Position numbers and translations under genes: made by a program. This document shows positions 19,385 through 29,800 of a stretch of DNA of 64,000 nt, one piece after another. The notes under the pieces were generated by a model. That model had not been told where the DNA came from, searched no databases, and saw nothing but the letters and a program-made list of their open reading frames with translations. This DNA comes from Lutibacter sp. A64 (GTDB taxonomy: Bacteria; Bacteroidota; Bacteroidia; Flavobacteriales; Flavobacteriaceae): NCBI RefSeq assembly GCF_022429565.1, contig NZ_CP092487.1, forward strand, positions 336,001-400,000, read 5' to 3'. Every line of letters starts with the position of its first letter. Within the stretch, counting starts at the first letter, position 1.

Positions 19385-22300
19385 ATGAAGATAAATAAAT
19401 TTTATAAATTGCTTACCCTTGTGTGCTTAGCCATGTTTTGCTTTAGTAATTTTACAATAGCACAAACAAATGGTACAGAGGTAAAAGCAACCATAGTTGA
19501 TGAACAGGGTAACCCTATAAACAACGTAAATGTTTTTGGCCCTAAAGGAATTCAAACAAGTACAGATAACAACGGACAGTTTCAAATTAAATTACTTAGT
19601 AGTGAATCTGTTGTAATACAAAAAAAAGGATATGAATCGGAACTCATAAATAAATCTGATTTGACAGATGTTATTACTTTAGAGAAATCTCCTTTTTTAG
19701 CATCAGAAGATGATCAAATTAAGATGGGAGTTACTACTAAAAACCGACGTGAAATTGTTGGAGCTGTATCGTCAATTAATACAGAAGATCGATTAACATA
19801 CGATAATACGCAATGGGTTAGAGACTACATTAGTGGTTTAATGTTGGGTGTTAAAGGTTCCTCTAATATTAGAGGTTTAGGAAATGCCATTTTTGTTATT
19901 GATGGGGTAGTTGGTCGTGATCCAAATATTTTAAATATGGAAGAGGTTGACCAGATAACTATTCTAAAAGATGCTAATTCTGTTGCTTTATATGGTAGTC
20001 AAGGAAGAAATGGTGTTATTGTAATTAATACTAAACGTGGTAAAATAAATAAAAAAGAAACGAATATTAACGTTCGTTCGGGGTTTAAAACTCCAATTGC
20101 TTTACCAAATTATCTGGGTTCAGCGGAATTCATGCAACTATTTAATGAGGCAAGAATTAATGATGGACAAGAAATTACTTTTTTACCTGAGGATATTGAT
20201 CCATACTTAAATAATTCAAATGAATATCGTTATCCAGATGTTGATTTTTATTCAAATGATTATATTGAACCATTTGTGCTTTCAACAAGTGTTATTACAG
20301 AGTTTTCTGGTGGAAATGATAAATCGCAATATTACGTTAATGCAGGCTGGAACCATAACCAATCATGGGTAAGTGTCAATCCAGATGCAAATGCTGGTGA
20401 TAATCGATTTAATTTAAGAGGTAATATAGATTTTCAAGTAAACGATTGGATTAAAAGTAGTATTGATGGAGTAGCAATTATTAGCACAAGTAAAAGCTCT
20501 TTTTCTAATTTGTTGAAGGAGGGTACTAGTTTTAAACCAAATTCTTATGTGCCTCTAATACCTGTAAGCATGATAGATACAATTGGTAACCCAGTACTTG
20601 CTGCTCAAGTAGAAGCCGCTAGAATATACGACGGAATGTTATTAGGAGGAGCGCAACAGTTTCAAGATAATACTCCTGTTGCAAATGCAATAGCCGGAGG
20701 TTATCAAAATAATGTGATACGTTCTACACAGTTTAATAATTCAATCGATTTTGATCTCGATAGAATTACTGAAGGTTTATCTGCAAGAACGTATTTAAGT
20801 TTTGATTTTTATGATTCGTATAAATTATCAATTAAAAACCAATACAAAGTTTACGAAGCAGTATGGACGGATGATAAAATTACTGGTTTAACACCTTATG
20901 GAACTGACTTAAAAGATTTAACAGAAAATGTTAGTACTAATGATTTTGTATCTCGATTAGGTTTTTATGGACTTGTAAATTATCAAAAAACTATTGCTGA
21001 GAATCACTCAATAAATAGTACCTTATTAGGGTATTATAATTCAATGAATAAAAACAATGTGTTACAAACTGATAAAGATACTCACCTTGGATTTCAATTA
21101 GCTTATAATTATAAGAAAAAAATGTTTGCTGATTTTAGTGGAACCTACACTAGTTCAATTAAATTACCCGAAGGTAACAGAGGTGGTCTATCGCCTACAC
21201 TTGGATTAGGGTATATACTTAGTGAAGAGCCTTTCTTAAAAAATAATACAATTATTGACTATTTGAAGATAAAAGCATCAGGAGGTATTATAAAGTCTGA
21301 TATTGGAATTGATGGTTACTATTTGTATAATGAAACCTATTCTAATGGAGGAACCTTTAATTGGGCTGATGGGCAAAGTTCTAACCGTAAACAAACTATC
21401 TCTCAAGGAGCCAATCCTAATATGGGGTATGAAGAACGTATAGACTTAAATATTGGTTTTGAAAGTTATTTAATGAAATCACTTTGGTTTGAATTTAATT
21501 ATTTTAAAACAGAACTAGATAAACAATTAACTTTTTTAAGTGATAAATATCCTTCTTATTATAATACATTTAGACCTTATGATAATTTTAATAAAAATGA
21601 ATATAAAGGATTTGAAATTGGATTAAATTACAATAAAACTATGAATGATTTTACTGTAAGTGTAGGTGCAAATATTTTGTATAGCGAATCTATAGCTGTA
21701 AAACGATCTGAAGTTAATGAGTTTGATTACCAAAATAGAGTTGGAAAAGAAACATCATCAATTTTTGGATTAGTTGATCAAGGTTTTTATGCTATAAATG
21801 ATTTTGATATTGATGGAGAGGGTAATTACATTTTAAAAGATGGTTTAGCAGTGCCTAGTTTTGGTTCAGTTCAACCTGGAGATGTAAAGTATATGGATCA
21901 AAACGGAGACAATACTATTGATAATGATGATATGGTAGCTATTGGGCAATCTAGTAGTCCTTGGACCTATGGTGTAAATCTTAACTTTAAATATAAAGCG
22001 TTTAATTTATTTATTTTAGGTACAGGTCAATTCGGTGGCGATGGCAATAAATTAAGTAATAGTTTTAATAATTATTATGCACCAAATGGTACTAATAAAT
22101 ATTCAGAAGTTGTTTTAGATCGTTGGACACCTGAAACAGCTAGTACAGCAACATTTCCAAGATTGTCGTCTGGAAACAATCAAAACAATTTTAGAACATC
22201 AACTTTTTGGATATACGACAATAGTTTCTTTAAAATTAACCGTGCTCAGTTAACATATGAATTTACGGATAACTTATGTGATAAACTTGGTATGGATGAT

Positions 22301-22426
22301 TTTAGTATGAATATTTCAGGAACAAACCTTTTTGAAGTAGCTAAAAATAAAGATATTCGTCAATTAACAATTGGTGGAACACCGCAATCAAGAGCTTATA
22401 TGCTTGGCTTGAGAATGTCATTTTAA
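19385..22426 (+). CDS. SusC-like TonB-dependent transporter 2 (divergent)
   Basis: A 1013-residue outer-membrane importer with signal peptide 1-26 (ending FTIAQ), a CarboxypepD_reg-like domain (about 30-100), a plug (GLGNAIFVIDGVVG; ITILKDANSVALYGSQGRNG) and a barrel ending in SRAYMLGLRMSF. The region before the plug, SEDDQIKMGVTTKNRREIVG, lacks the usual VVVGYGTQKK segment. This places it in a divergent SusC branch that often accompanies a second, standard SusC in the same locus. It begins 38 bases after SusD 1 and is followed by its own SusD. A different oligosaccharide size or sulfation pattern is a plausible reason for two systems. Confidence 0.93.
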   Translation: MKINKFYKLLTLVCLAMFCFSNFTIAQTNGTEVKATIVDEQGNPINNVNVFGPKGIQTSTDNNGQFQIKLLSSESVVIQKKGYESELINKSDLTDVITLEKSPFLASEDDQIKMGVTTKNRREIVGAVSSINTEDRLTYDNTQWVRDYISGLMLGVKGSSNIRGLGNAIFVIDGVVGRDPNILNMEEVDQITILKDANSVALYGSQGRNGVIVINTKRGKINKKETNINVRSGFKTPIALPNYLGSAEFMQLFNEARINDGQEITFLPEDIDPYLNNSNEYRYPDVDFYSNDYIEPFVLSTSVITEFSGGNDKSQYYVNAGWNHNQSWVSVNPDANAGDNRFNLRGNIDFQVNDWIKSSIDGVAIISTSKSSFSNLLKEGTSFKPNSYVPLIPVSMIDTIGNPVLAAQVEAARIYDGMLLGGAQQFQDNTPVANAIAGGYQNNVIRSTQFNNSIDFDLDRITEGLSARTYLSFDFYDSYKLSIKNQYKVYEAVWTDDKITGLTPYGTDLKDLTENVSTNDFVSRLGFYGLVNYQKTIAENHSINSTLLGYYNSMNKNNVLQTDKDTHLGFQLAYNYKKKMFADFSGTYTSSIKLPEGNRGGLSPTLGLGYILSEEPFLKNNTIIDYLKIKASGGIIKSDIGIDGYYLYNETYSNGGTFNWADGQSSNRKQTISQGANPNMGYEERIDLNIGFESYLMKSLWFEFNYFKTELDKQLTFLSDKYPSYYNTFRPYDNFNKNEYKGFEIGLNYNKTMNDFTVSVGANILYSESIAVKRSEVNEFDYQNRVGKETSSIFGLVDQGFYAINDFDIDGEGNYILKDGLAVPSFGSVQPGDVKYMDQNGDNTIDNDDMVAIGQSSSPWTYGVNLNFKYKAFNLFILGTGQFGGDGNKLSNSFNNYYAPNGTNKYSEVVLDRWTPETASTATFPRLSSGNNQNNFRTSTFWIYDNSFFKINRAQLTYEFTDNLCDKLGMDDFSMNISGTNLFEVAKNKDIRQLTIGGTPQSRAYMLGLRMSF

Positions 22427-22453
22427 TACAAATAGAAAATTTAGATAAATAAA

Positions 22454-24160
22454 ATGAAAAATTTAATAAAATATATATTAATTATGTTGGTTTTTACCGG
22501 CATAATTGCCTGTGATCCTATCGATGAAAACAGGTTAGACTTTGATTTTGTAAATTCTGATCCTGCAACAGCAGAAGGACTATTATTGCAAGGATATTCT
22601 GGCTTAATTGATCAATTTGTATTTTCTGAAGGAGCAACAGATGACGCTGTTAATAATCAATTAAGTAACGGGTATAAACGAATGGCTCTTGGCGAACTGT
22701 CAGCTCAGTACAATCCTGCTTCGCGTTGGAATAGTTTTGAAAGGGTTTTTTACATAAATAGATTTTTAGAAATAATTAATGCAGGTGAGATTCAATGGAG
22801 TAGAGATGAAGAAACAAATGAGCTGTTTAATATGAGAATGAAGGGAGAAGCATTAGCACTTAGAGCATTACATCACTTTTATGTGCTGCAAGCTCACGCT
22901 GGAGAATCAACTTCGGGCGAATTGTTAGGAATTCCATATTTTACTGAATTTATTGAAGCTAATGGAAATTTTAATGTACCACGTTTGTCGTTTGAAGAAT
23001 CTGTACAGAAAATTATAGCAGATTTTGATGAAGCCTTAACCTTATTACCTACAGATTATGGGAACAATGCTTCTGATCCATGGTATGCTAATGTTGATAT
23101 AGGAAAGTTTAATGTTGTTAATGGTACTGCATATGAATTACGAATATCTGGTAGAATAGTGAGAGCACTAAAAGCTCGTTTGGCTTTATTTGCTGCTAGC
23201 CCATCATATTTAAATGGTCAAAAAGGATATTATAATGTAGCAGCAGAAAATGCAAGTGACGTGTTAACTACTATTGGAGGAGTTTCTGGTTTAGCTGCAG
23301 ATGGTGTTGAATTTTACACTTCTGATGAAGATATTTACAGTGGTGAAATGCTATGGCGTGGTTCTATTGGAGGTAATAGTTCAGCTTACGAAGAAAGAAT
23401 GTTTCCTCCTTCTGTAAATGGTAAAGGAGAGATTAATCCAACGCAAAATTTAGTAATGGCATTTCCAATGAAAAATGGATTTCCTGCAACTGTAGCTAAC
23501 GGCTACGATCCTCAAAATCCATATGAAAACAGAGATCCAAGATTAAAAAAGTATATTGTAGTTAACGGATCTTCTTTTGGAGGTGGTACTATTAATACTG
23601 GTGTAGGTGGTGGAATTGACAGGTTAGATTCAATTCCTCAATTTTCAACAACTACAGGATATTACTTAAAAAAATTATTGCAACCAGGTGTTAGAATCAA
23701 TAATGATGGAACAACAACTGGCCAAAAGCACTTTGACGTTTACTTTAGATACACTGAGTTGTTTTTAATATTGGCAGAGGCAGCTAACGAAATTGGAGGT
23801 CCAGACAATAAAATTGATGGTATGAGTGCTCGTGATATTATTGCGGCAATTCGTGAAAGAGCAGGTATAACACAACCAGATAATTATTTGGCATCTATTT
23901 CATCAAAAGAAGCAATGCGTGATCTTATTAGAAATGAACGTCGCTTAGAATTGAGCTTTGAAGGGCATAGATTTTGGGATCTTAGAAGGTGGGGATTAGC
24001 ACTTAATGAAACTGCTGAAGGTTACTTTTATGATGGAAATAATTATGTCGAATTACCTTCTGTTGAAGTTAGAAATTATCAACCGTTTGCTACCTATATG
24101 CCAATTCCAAATAGTGAAACTTTGAAATTTTCTGAACTTGAGCAAAATAAAGGCTGGTAA
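22454..24160 (+). CDS. SusD/RagB-like surface glycan-binding lipoprotein 2
   Basis: A 568-residue SusD with lipid Cys20 followed by DPIDENRLDFDF, again strongly acidic. The SusD fold is supported by MKGEALALRALHHFYVLQAHAG near residue 135 and the C-terminal RNERRLELSFEGHRFWDLRRWG. It lies 27 bases after SusC 2, its expected partner. The two SusD proteins of this unit share motifs but little overall sequence, so the pairs are not a recent duplication. Confidence 0.94.
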   Translation: MKNLIKYILIMLVFTGIIACDPIDENRLDFDFVNSDPATAEGLLLQGYSGLIDQFVFSEGATDDAVNNQLSNGYKRMALGELSAQYNPASRWNSFERVFYINRFLEIINAGEIQWSRDEETNELFNMRMKGEALALRALHHFYVLQAHAGESTSGELLGIPYFTEFIEANGNFNVPRLSFEESVQKIIADFDEALTLLPTDYGNNASDPWYANVDIGKFNVVNGTAYELRISGRIVRALKARLALFAASPSYLNGQKGYYNVAAENASDVLTTIGGVSGLAADGVEFYTSDEDIYSGEMLWRGSIGGNSSAYEERMFPPSVNGKGEINPTQNLVMAFPMKNGFPATVANGYDPQNPYENRDPRLKKYIVVNGSSFGGGTINTGVGGGIDRLDSIPQFSTTTGYYLKKLLQPGVRINNDGTTTGQKHFDVYFRYTELFLILAEAANEIGGPDNKIDGMSARDIIAAIRERAGITQPDNYLASISSKEAMRDLIRNERRLELSFEGHRFWDLRRWGLALNETAEGYFYDGNNYVELPSVEVRNYQPFATYMPIPNSETLKFSELEQNKGW

Positions 24161-24199
24161 ACTAAATATGTATTTTAAACAATTAAAAACGCATTAAAT

Positions 24200-25264
24200 A
24201 TGAAATTAAAAAATTTAATAATATTAGCAGCCGTCTCATTTAGTTTGATGGCATGTGAGAACCAGACCAATGAATTTGATGACTTTGGTTCAACTTCGGT
24301 ATATTTCCCTTATCAAACACCTGTAAGAACACTAATTTTAGGGGAATATGATTTAGGATTTAATGAAAACGACAATAATGGGCGTTTTGAAATAGGTGTA
24401 GTTATGTCTGGAGTTTATGAAAATACAACAGATCGAAAAGTGTATTTTGAACAAGCTCCAGAATTGATTAATCCAGCTACACTAGTTGATATAGATTCGG
24501 TAAATGTAAAGGTGCTGCCATCGTCATATTATACTATTGAACAAGAAAGTCCGGTAACAATTCCGTCAGGATCTACAAAAGGACGTATTCCTGTCCAACT
24601 TGAAGACGCATTTTTTAATGACCCACAATCATTTGCAGATTTTGGAGAAGTGCATTATGTAATTCCTTTAAAAATAACTGATTTTGAGCAATTAGATTCA
24701 CTTTTAACCGGAGTACCTGCAGAAGATATAGTAAACCCTATTAAGATAAAAAGTGATGATTGGGATACACTGCCAAAGGATTATACCCTTTTTGGTATTA
24801 AATTTATGAATAAATATCAAGGTATATATTTACGTCGAGGTGAAGATAAAATGACAGATGCTTCAGGTGAAACTGTAAGTACTGTTTATCAAGCTGAATA
24901 TGTGGTACAAGACGAGTTGGTGCCATTAAATACAAGCGGTAGATATAAAGTTGAACTATCAAATATTATTCGTAGAGGAGGGCTTCCTAGTCCTGGAAAT
25001 GTAAACATAGAATTAGCATTTAATGAAAATGGAGATTGTACGATTAGCAGTTTTGGAGATGATATTTATAACGTTTCAGGTTCAGGAAAGTTTGAAACAG
25101 ATGGAGATGAATGGGGTGGAGAAAAACGTGATGTTATATATTTAGATTATTCTTATACAGACGCAGCTAATAACGAAACGCACGTAGTTAAAGATACTCT
25201 AGTAATTAGAGATAGAAATGTTAAATTTGAGGAATTTGACATTGAATTAAAGGTGTCACAATAA
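24200..25264 (+). CDS. DUF1735-type surface lipoprotein, putative glycan-binding accessory
   Basis: A 354-residue lipoprotein (lipobox SLMAC, Cys19) with ENQTNEFDDFGS after the Cys, an acidic surface-export-like sequence. Residues about 25-165 resemble the DUF1735 domain (VYFPYQTPVRTLILGEYD; PSSYYTIEQESPVTIPSG), often encoded directly after SusD. The remainder (about 180-354) is a lipocalin-like or beta-sandwich domain that I cannot name with certainty. By position it takes the SusE/SusF-like slot, so glycan binding at the cell surface is the likely role. It is the last gene of unit B, with a strong terminator 45 bases downstream. Confidence 0.75.
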   Translation: MKLKNLIILAAVSFSLMACENQTNEFDDFGSTSVYFPYQTPVRTLILGEYDLGFNENDNNGRFEIGVVMSGVYENTTDRKVYFEQAPELINPATLVDIDSVNVKVLPSSYYTIEQESPVTIPSGSTKGRIPVQLEDAFFNDPQSFADFGEVHYVIPLKITDFEQLDSLLTGVPAEDIVNPIKIKSDDWDTLPKDYTLFGIKFMNKYQGIYLRRGEDKMTDASGETVSTVYQAEYVVQDELVPLNTSGRYKVELSNIIRRGGLPSPGNVNIELAFNENGDCTISSFGDDIYNVSGSGKFETDGDEWGGEKRDVIYLDYSYTDAANNETHVVKDTLVIRDRNVKFEEFDIELKVSQ

Positions 25265-25308
25265 TGCTTTCAATTAGACAATAGTTAAATAAACTATATA
25301 AATTAATA

Positions 25309-25342
25309 AAAATAGCGGAGGATAAACCTTCGCTATTTTTTT
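25309..25342 (+). terminator. Intrinsic terminator after unit B
   Basis: A 13-base-pair stem AAAATAGCGGAGG / CCTTCGCTATTTT (one G-U pair) encloses the 5-base loop ATAAA and runs into a T tract (25336-25342). This is the strongest classic rho-independent terminator in the window and closes the SusC/SusD unit. Confidence 0.85.
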
Positions 25343-25566
25343 ACCCATAGTTGTGTGATTAATATTAAATTTAAGTTGTTTATATTTTATTCAAATTAAA
25401 TTGTATCTTCTTTTTTAATTAAGTATACTAGTGATTACTTTTATAAAGTAATATTTTTTTTAAAATCGATAAAGAAATTTAGTAATATTTAAAGTTTATC
25501 TTTTGATATGAATGTGCTGTATTTCTTTTAATTTGTAAAATATACTATGGTTGAAATTCAATCAGG

Positions 25567-25580
25567 ATAGTTCAGGATTG
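25567..25580 (+). promoter_or_regulatory. Shared PUL element, copy 3 (ATAGTTCAGGATTG)
   Basis: Third copy of ATAGTNCAGGATNG, 48 bases before the PL28-like start codon. It is preceded by an overlapping ATCAGGATAG, so CAGGAT occurs twice with a 10-base period, about one helical turn. Followed by TTATAACATTTTTAAACTTT, which resembles the sequence after copy 4. Confidence 0.55.
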
Positions 25581-25628
25581 TTATAACATTTTTAAACTTT
25601 AATTTTAAAGAAAATATATTTATAAGTA

Positions 25629-26543
25629 ATGAAAATTTTTAAATTTATATACAAATTCATATCAATAGCTGTATTACTTTTATTTGTGGTTTTTTTTTCT
25701 TGTCAATCGGATAATGAGTCTGAAGAAATAATAGAAATTATTGAGGAGGAACCCGATCCAATAATAAAAGAAAGTGATGAAGATATAGGAGCATATACTA
25801 CTTGCAATCCAGATGGAGAAAATGCGACTAGAACGTCATATGATTTGCCAAACCCTGTAAATATTGGTACTATTGATGATAGAACTTGCTACGCAAATTA
25901 TAAAGAAAGTCGTATTTATAATAAAGTTTGGGGTGTGTATAATATTACACATAATTCTAATAAATTTGACGCTACGCTGCAACCTAGGATGGAACGCTCA
26001 TTACCCATTGCAAATAAAACGGGTGTAGGAACTTATGTTAAATTTAATGGAACCGTTAGAATTCTTGAAGTAGGTGATACTACAGGAGACAACAGTGATG
26101 GTACCTATATAGCACAAGCAAAAGGAAAACATACAGGTGGTGGTGGTTCTCCAGACCCAGCTATATGTTTGTATTTAGCTAAGCCTGTTTATGGAAAAGG
26201 CTGCAATGTAAACAAGCAAGTGGCCTTCGATATCTATGCGGAGCGTATTCTAGAACGTGGTGGAGAAGGAAGTGGTAGAGAAGTGGTTTTACTAAAGCGA
26301 GTAGATAAAAATGAGCAAATTGACTTTGAGCTAAAGGTAGGTTTTAAACAAGATCCAAACGATGCAACAAAAAAAATACACTATTGTAATGCTGTAATTG
26401 GAGGTAAAGCCTTTAATTGGAACATTCCCGAGTCAGAAAGAGGAACACAATCTAAAATTAGATATGGTGCATACCGCGTTAAAGGTGGTAGAGCACAGAT
26501 TAGATGGGCAAATACTACACACGAAAAAGTAGAGAAAGATTAA
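25629..26543 (+). CDS. PL28-like ulvan lyase, surface lipoprotein
   Basis: A 304-residue lipoprotein. The lipobox ends at Cys25, followed by QSDNESEEIIEIIEEEPD, a long acidic stretch expected for surface-exposed lipoproteins. From about residue 55 the sequence (ATRTSYDLPNP; RTCYANYKESRIYNKVWG; LQPRMERSLP; GKHTGGGGSPDPAICLY; FNWNIPESERG; IRYGAYRVKGGRAQIRWAN) matches my recollection of PL28 endo-acting ulvan lyases, a beta-jelly-roll fold distantly like PL7 alginate lyases. Such enzymes cut next to uronic acid by beta-elimination, leaving an unsaturated uronyl end. Known secreted relatives carry a type IX secretion domain; none is seen here, so lipid anchoring replaces it. It stands alone, with a terminator before and after and its own copy of the shared element. 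Confidence 0.75.
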   Translation: MKIFKFIYKFISIAVLLLFVVFFSCQSDNESEEIIEIIEEEPDPIIKESDEDIGAYTTCNPDGENATRTSYDLPNPVNIGTIDDRTCYANYKESRIYNKVWGVYNITHNSNKFDATLQPRMERSLPIANKTGVGTYVKFNGTVRILEVGDTTGDNSDGTYIAQAKGKHTGGGGSPDPAICLYLAKPVYGKGCNVNKQVAFDIYAERILERGGEGSGREVVLLKRVDKNEQIDFELKVGFKQDPNDATKKIHYCNAVIGGKAFNWNIPESERGTQSKIRYGAYRVKGGRAQIRWANTTHEKVEKD

Positions 26544-26556
26544 ATAATTATTTGAG

Positions 26557-26610
26557 TTATATTGGAAAAAAATGGTTTAAAGAAATTTCAACCATTTTTT
26601 TCCAATATAA
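26557..26610. terminator. 21-base-pair perfect inverted repeat, probable terminator
   Basis: The left arm 26557-26577 and right arm 26590-26610 are perfectly complementary over 21 bases around the 12-base loop TAAAGAAATTTC. Each arm carries a run of seven A or seven T. It begins 14 bases after the PL28-like stop codon. Its symmetry means it could stop transcription in either direction and protect the 3' end of the lyase message. Confidence 0.75.
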
Positions 26611-26731
26611 ATTATAATAGAAGCTTTTTTAAATATGATTCTTACTAATATTTAAGATTCAGATTATATTAATTCTGATAAATCTGAAATTTCACAATAC
26701 ATTTTACTATTTTTTTTATTCAAAAAGCATA

Positions 26732-26745
26732 ACACTGCAGGATGG
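26732..26745 (+). promoter_or_regulatory. Shared PUL element, copy 4 (ACACTGCAGGATGG)
   Basis: Fourth copy, 89 bases before the GH2 start. It keeps the TNCAGGATNG core and differs from copies 1-3 at two of the four bases before it (ACAC in place of ATAG). The CTGCAG inside it is a palindrome, but the other copies are not symmetric, so an asymmetric site is more likely. Confidence 0.5.
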
Positions 26746-26834
26746 TGAATACTGTTTTTACACTTAAATTTATTTAATTATTGATGTTTCATCAAAAATG
26801 GATAAAATAATAAATTAAAACTGTAAATATTAGT

Positions 26835-29800
26835 ATGAGAAATAAAATGAAAAGAAAAGTACCAATGTTTTTAAAACTTAAGTTTTTAGTAGTAATTTTT
26901 GTATTTATTGCCATAAAAAATTATTCGCAACGAATTGAAACAAATTTTAATAACAATTGGAACTTCATTTTAGAAGATAATCCTTCATTTTCAAAAGAAA
27001 ATTTTAATGATGCTGCTTGGAAAAGCTTAAACGTTCCTCACGATTGGTCTTTTGAAAAAGGCGTTCGTAAAGGTGGCGATCAGGGTCAAGGTGGTGGATA
27101 CCACGATGGAGGTATTGGTTGGTATCGTAAATCTTTTAATGTTGAAAATAAAAGTTTATCAAACATAACATATATCAATTTTGATGGCGTGTATATGAAT
27201 AGCGAAGTTTGGGTTAATGGAAATTATTTAGCCAAAAGGCCGTATGGGTATATTAGTTTTAGATATGATATTTCAAAATATTTAAAAGAGGGTGAAAATA
27301 CAATTGCAGTTAGAGTAGATAATAGCTTAGAACCTTCAGCTCGTTGGTATCATCCTTGTGGAATTTATGCAGCCGTAACGTTAATAGAGGTAAATCCAAC
27401 TCATATCAAACCAAATGGCATATTTGTAACCACCCCAAAAATTGAGAGTGATAAAGCGTTAGTGTTTATTGAAACTGAATTTGAAGGGGATTCAAACAAT
27501 TTAAAGTATGCTGTTCAACTCTATTCTGCTTCTGGCGATTTGTTAACATCGGCACATAAAAAAATTAAATTATCTAAGGAGAAGGTTGGTTTGATAGTTG
27601 ATGCGCCAAGTTTATGGAGTCCTGATACACCAGAGTTATATACTGCAATTACACAGATTTTAGATGGAAAAAAAGTTGTAGATGAGTTAAAAACCACTTT
27701 TGGATTTAAAACGGTAAAATGGGAAACCAAAACAGGGTTTTGGTTAAATGGAGAAAACGTAAAACTAAAAGGAGTTTGTGAACATTGGGAAGGAGGCCCT
27801 GTAGGAGGCGCTTGGACAAAACCAATGTTACGTTGGAAATTACAGTCCTTAAAAGATATGGGTATCAATGCCATTCGCCCATCACACAATCCAACACCAC
27901 CAATGTTTTATGATATTTGTGACGAGATAGGTTTATTGGTGATGGATGAAATTTTCGATGGTTGGCACAAAAAAGCACCACAAGATTACGGTAAACAAGC
28001 ATTTGATGCGTGGTGGCAGCGAGATGTTACAGAGTGGATTACCAGAGATAGAAATCATGCAAGTATTTTTGTATGGAGTTTAGGAAATGAAACACATAGT
28101 CCAATTGGACCAGAGTTGGTTAAATTTGGAAAAAGTTTAGACCCAACACGATTATTTACTTCAGGTGCAGGTAACCCTGAAGATATGGATATAACAGGTG
28201 TAAACGGAGGTTCTGAAACGCAATCATTTATAGAAGGTAGAACATTTGATAAACCGTTTATTTCTACTGAAGCACCACATACGTGGCAAACACGTGGTTA
28301 TTATAGAACGCAAACTTGGTGGAGAGATAATGAATTACCAGGAACCTACCCATTACCAAATTTAACCGAAAAAGAAATTTTCTTTTACGAAGGCATCAAT
28401 CCTAAAAATTGGAGAAATAGAAAACAGAGTTTCAATTCTTCTTATGACAATGCAACAGTAAGGGTTTCAGCAAGAAAATATTGGGAAGTTATGCGTGACA
28501 ATCCTTGGCATAGTGGTTATTTCCGTTGGACAGGTTTTGATTACTATGGTGAAGCCGGTTTAGTACACGGAGGTTTGCCTTTCAACTTATTTATGGGAGG
28601 AGCGTTGGATGTTGCAGGATTTAAAAAAGATTTGTTTTATTTCTACCAAAGTCAGTGGACAACAGCACCAATGGTTCATATGTTGCCAAGTTGGACACAT
28701 CCAAGAATGAAAAAAGGAACTGTGATTCCGGTTTGGGTATATTCCAATGCAGATGAAGTAGAATTATTTTTAAACGGAAAATCTTTAGGGAGGGACAAAC
28801 CAGGAACGGTTTGGAATGAAATGCAATGTGAGTGGATGGTACCTTATGAAGAAGGAACGATAGAAGCTATTGCTTATATAGATGGTAAAGAAGTAAAAAG
28901 AACTTCTTTTAGTACAAGTAAACAGCCTTCAAAATTAAAAACAAGTATCCAGAAATTAGAAGCGGAAGACAGTTTTACCACAAGTTATATCATTACTTCA
29001 GAAGGATTAGACGAAGAAAATAACTTGTATCCGTACGGTGAAAACAAAGTCTATTATAATATTCAGGGTGATGTAAAGACCATTTCTATGGAAAACGGAA
29101 ATCCGATTGATCCTACAAGTAGAACTAAATCAGACTTTAGAGCTTTGTTTTTTGGGAAAACAAGATTGTTTTTACGAGAATTACCAAACGCTAAAAATGC
29201 CTCTATAATAACGGCTGCTATTTTGGGAGATAAAGCATTATACACATCAAGTAAAATTACTATTGATGTGCAACAAATTGAAGTTCTAGGGAAGTCTGAA
29301 GTTGCCGATTTAGAGGTTTTATATACCACCAATGGTGACAACCCCGAAACCAATGGAAGGATTTACAAAGGTGCCTTTGAAATTTCAGATAATACAACCG
29401 TAAAAGCTATCATTAAACAACACGGAAAAGTGGTTTTAACAATGAGTGAAACATTTGGTAAAAACGAAGGACTTTTTTGGGGAGATGAACACTCTAAAGA
29501 CATGTGGATTGGTAGAGGTGTTAATATTTCTGCGGAAGATGGAATTTTAGAAGGTGACGCTACAGTAAGTAAAGATGCTCATCGTTATAAAGGAAGTGGT
29601 TTTGTTCGATTTGATGGTAAAGAAGGAGCAATTACATTCTATCAAGAAAACGATGGAGAAGAAGGGGACTACAGTATACGATTTAGGTATATGCACAATA
29701 ATGAAGAAGAATTGCATACCATGAAATTATATTTAAATGATGAATTTGTAAGAACGTTAGAATTTAAGTCAACTGGTGGTTGGGAAAAGGAATGGAAATT

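Larger units (their letters stand above)
25265..25628 (+). other. Intergenic region between SusCD unit and the PL28-like gene
   Basis: A 364-base very AT-rich gap. It holds the unit B terminator (25309-25342), about 200 bases with no recognised element, and copy 3 of the shared PUL element (25567-25580). CAGGAT also occurs 10 bases earlier (25563-25568), giving two direct repeats in this copy. No coding sequence is evident. Confidence 0.6.
26544..26834 (+). other. Intergenic region before the GH2 operon
   Basis: A 291-base AT-rich gap. It contains the very strong inverted repeat that ends the PL28-like gene (26557-26610), then about 120 bases without a recognised element, then copy 4 of the shared PUL element (26732-26745) and an 89-base AT-rich stretch to the GH2 start. 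No coding sequence is evident. Confidence 0.6.
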
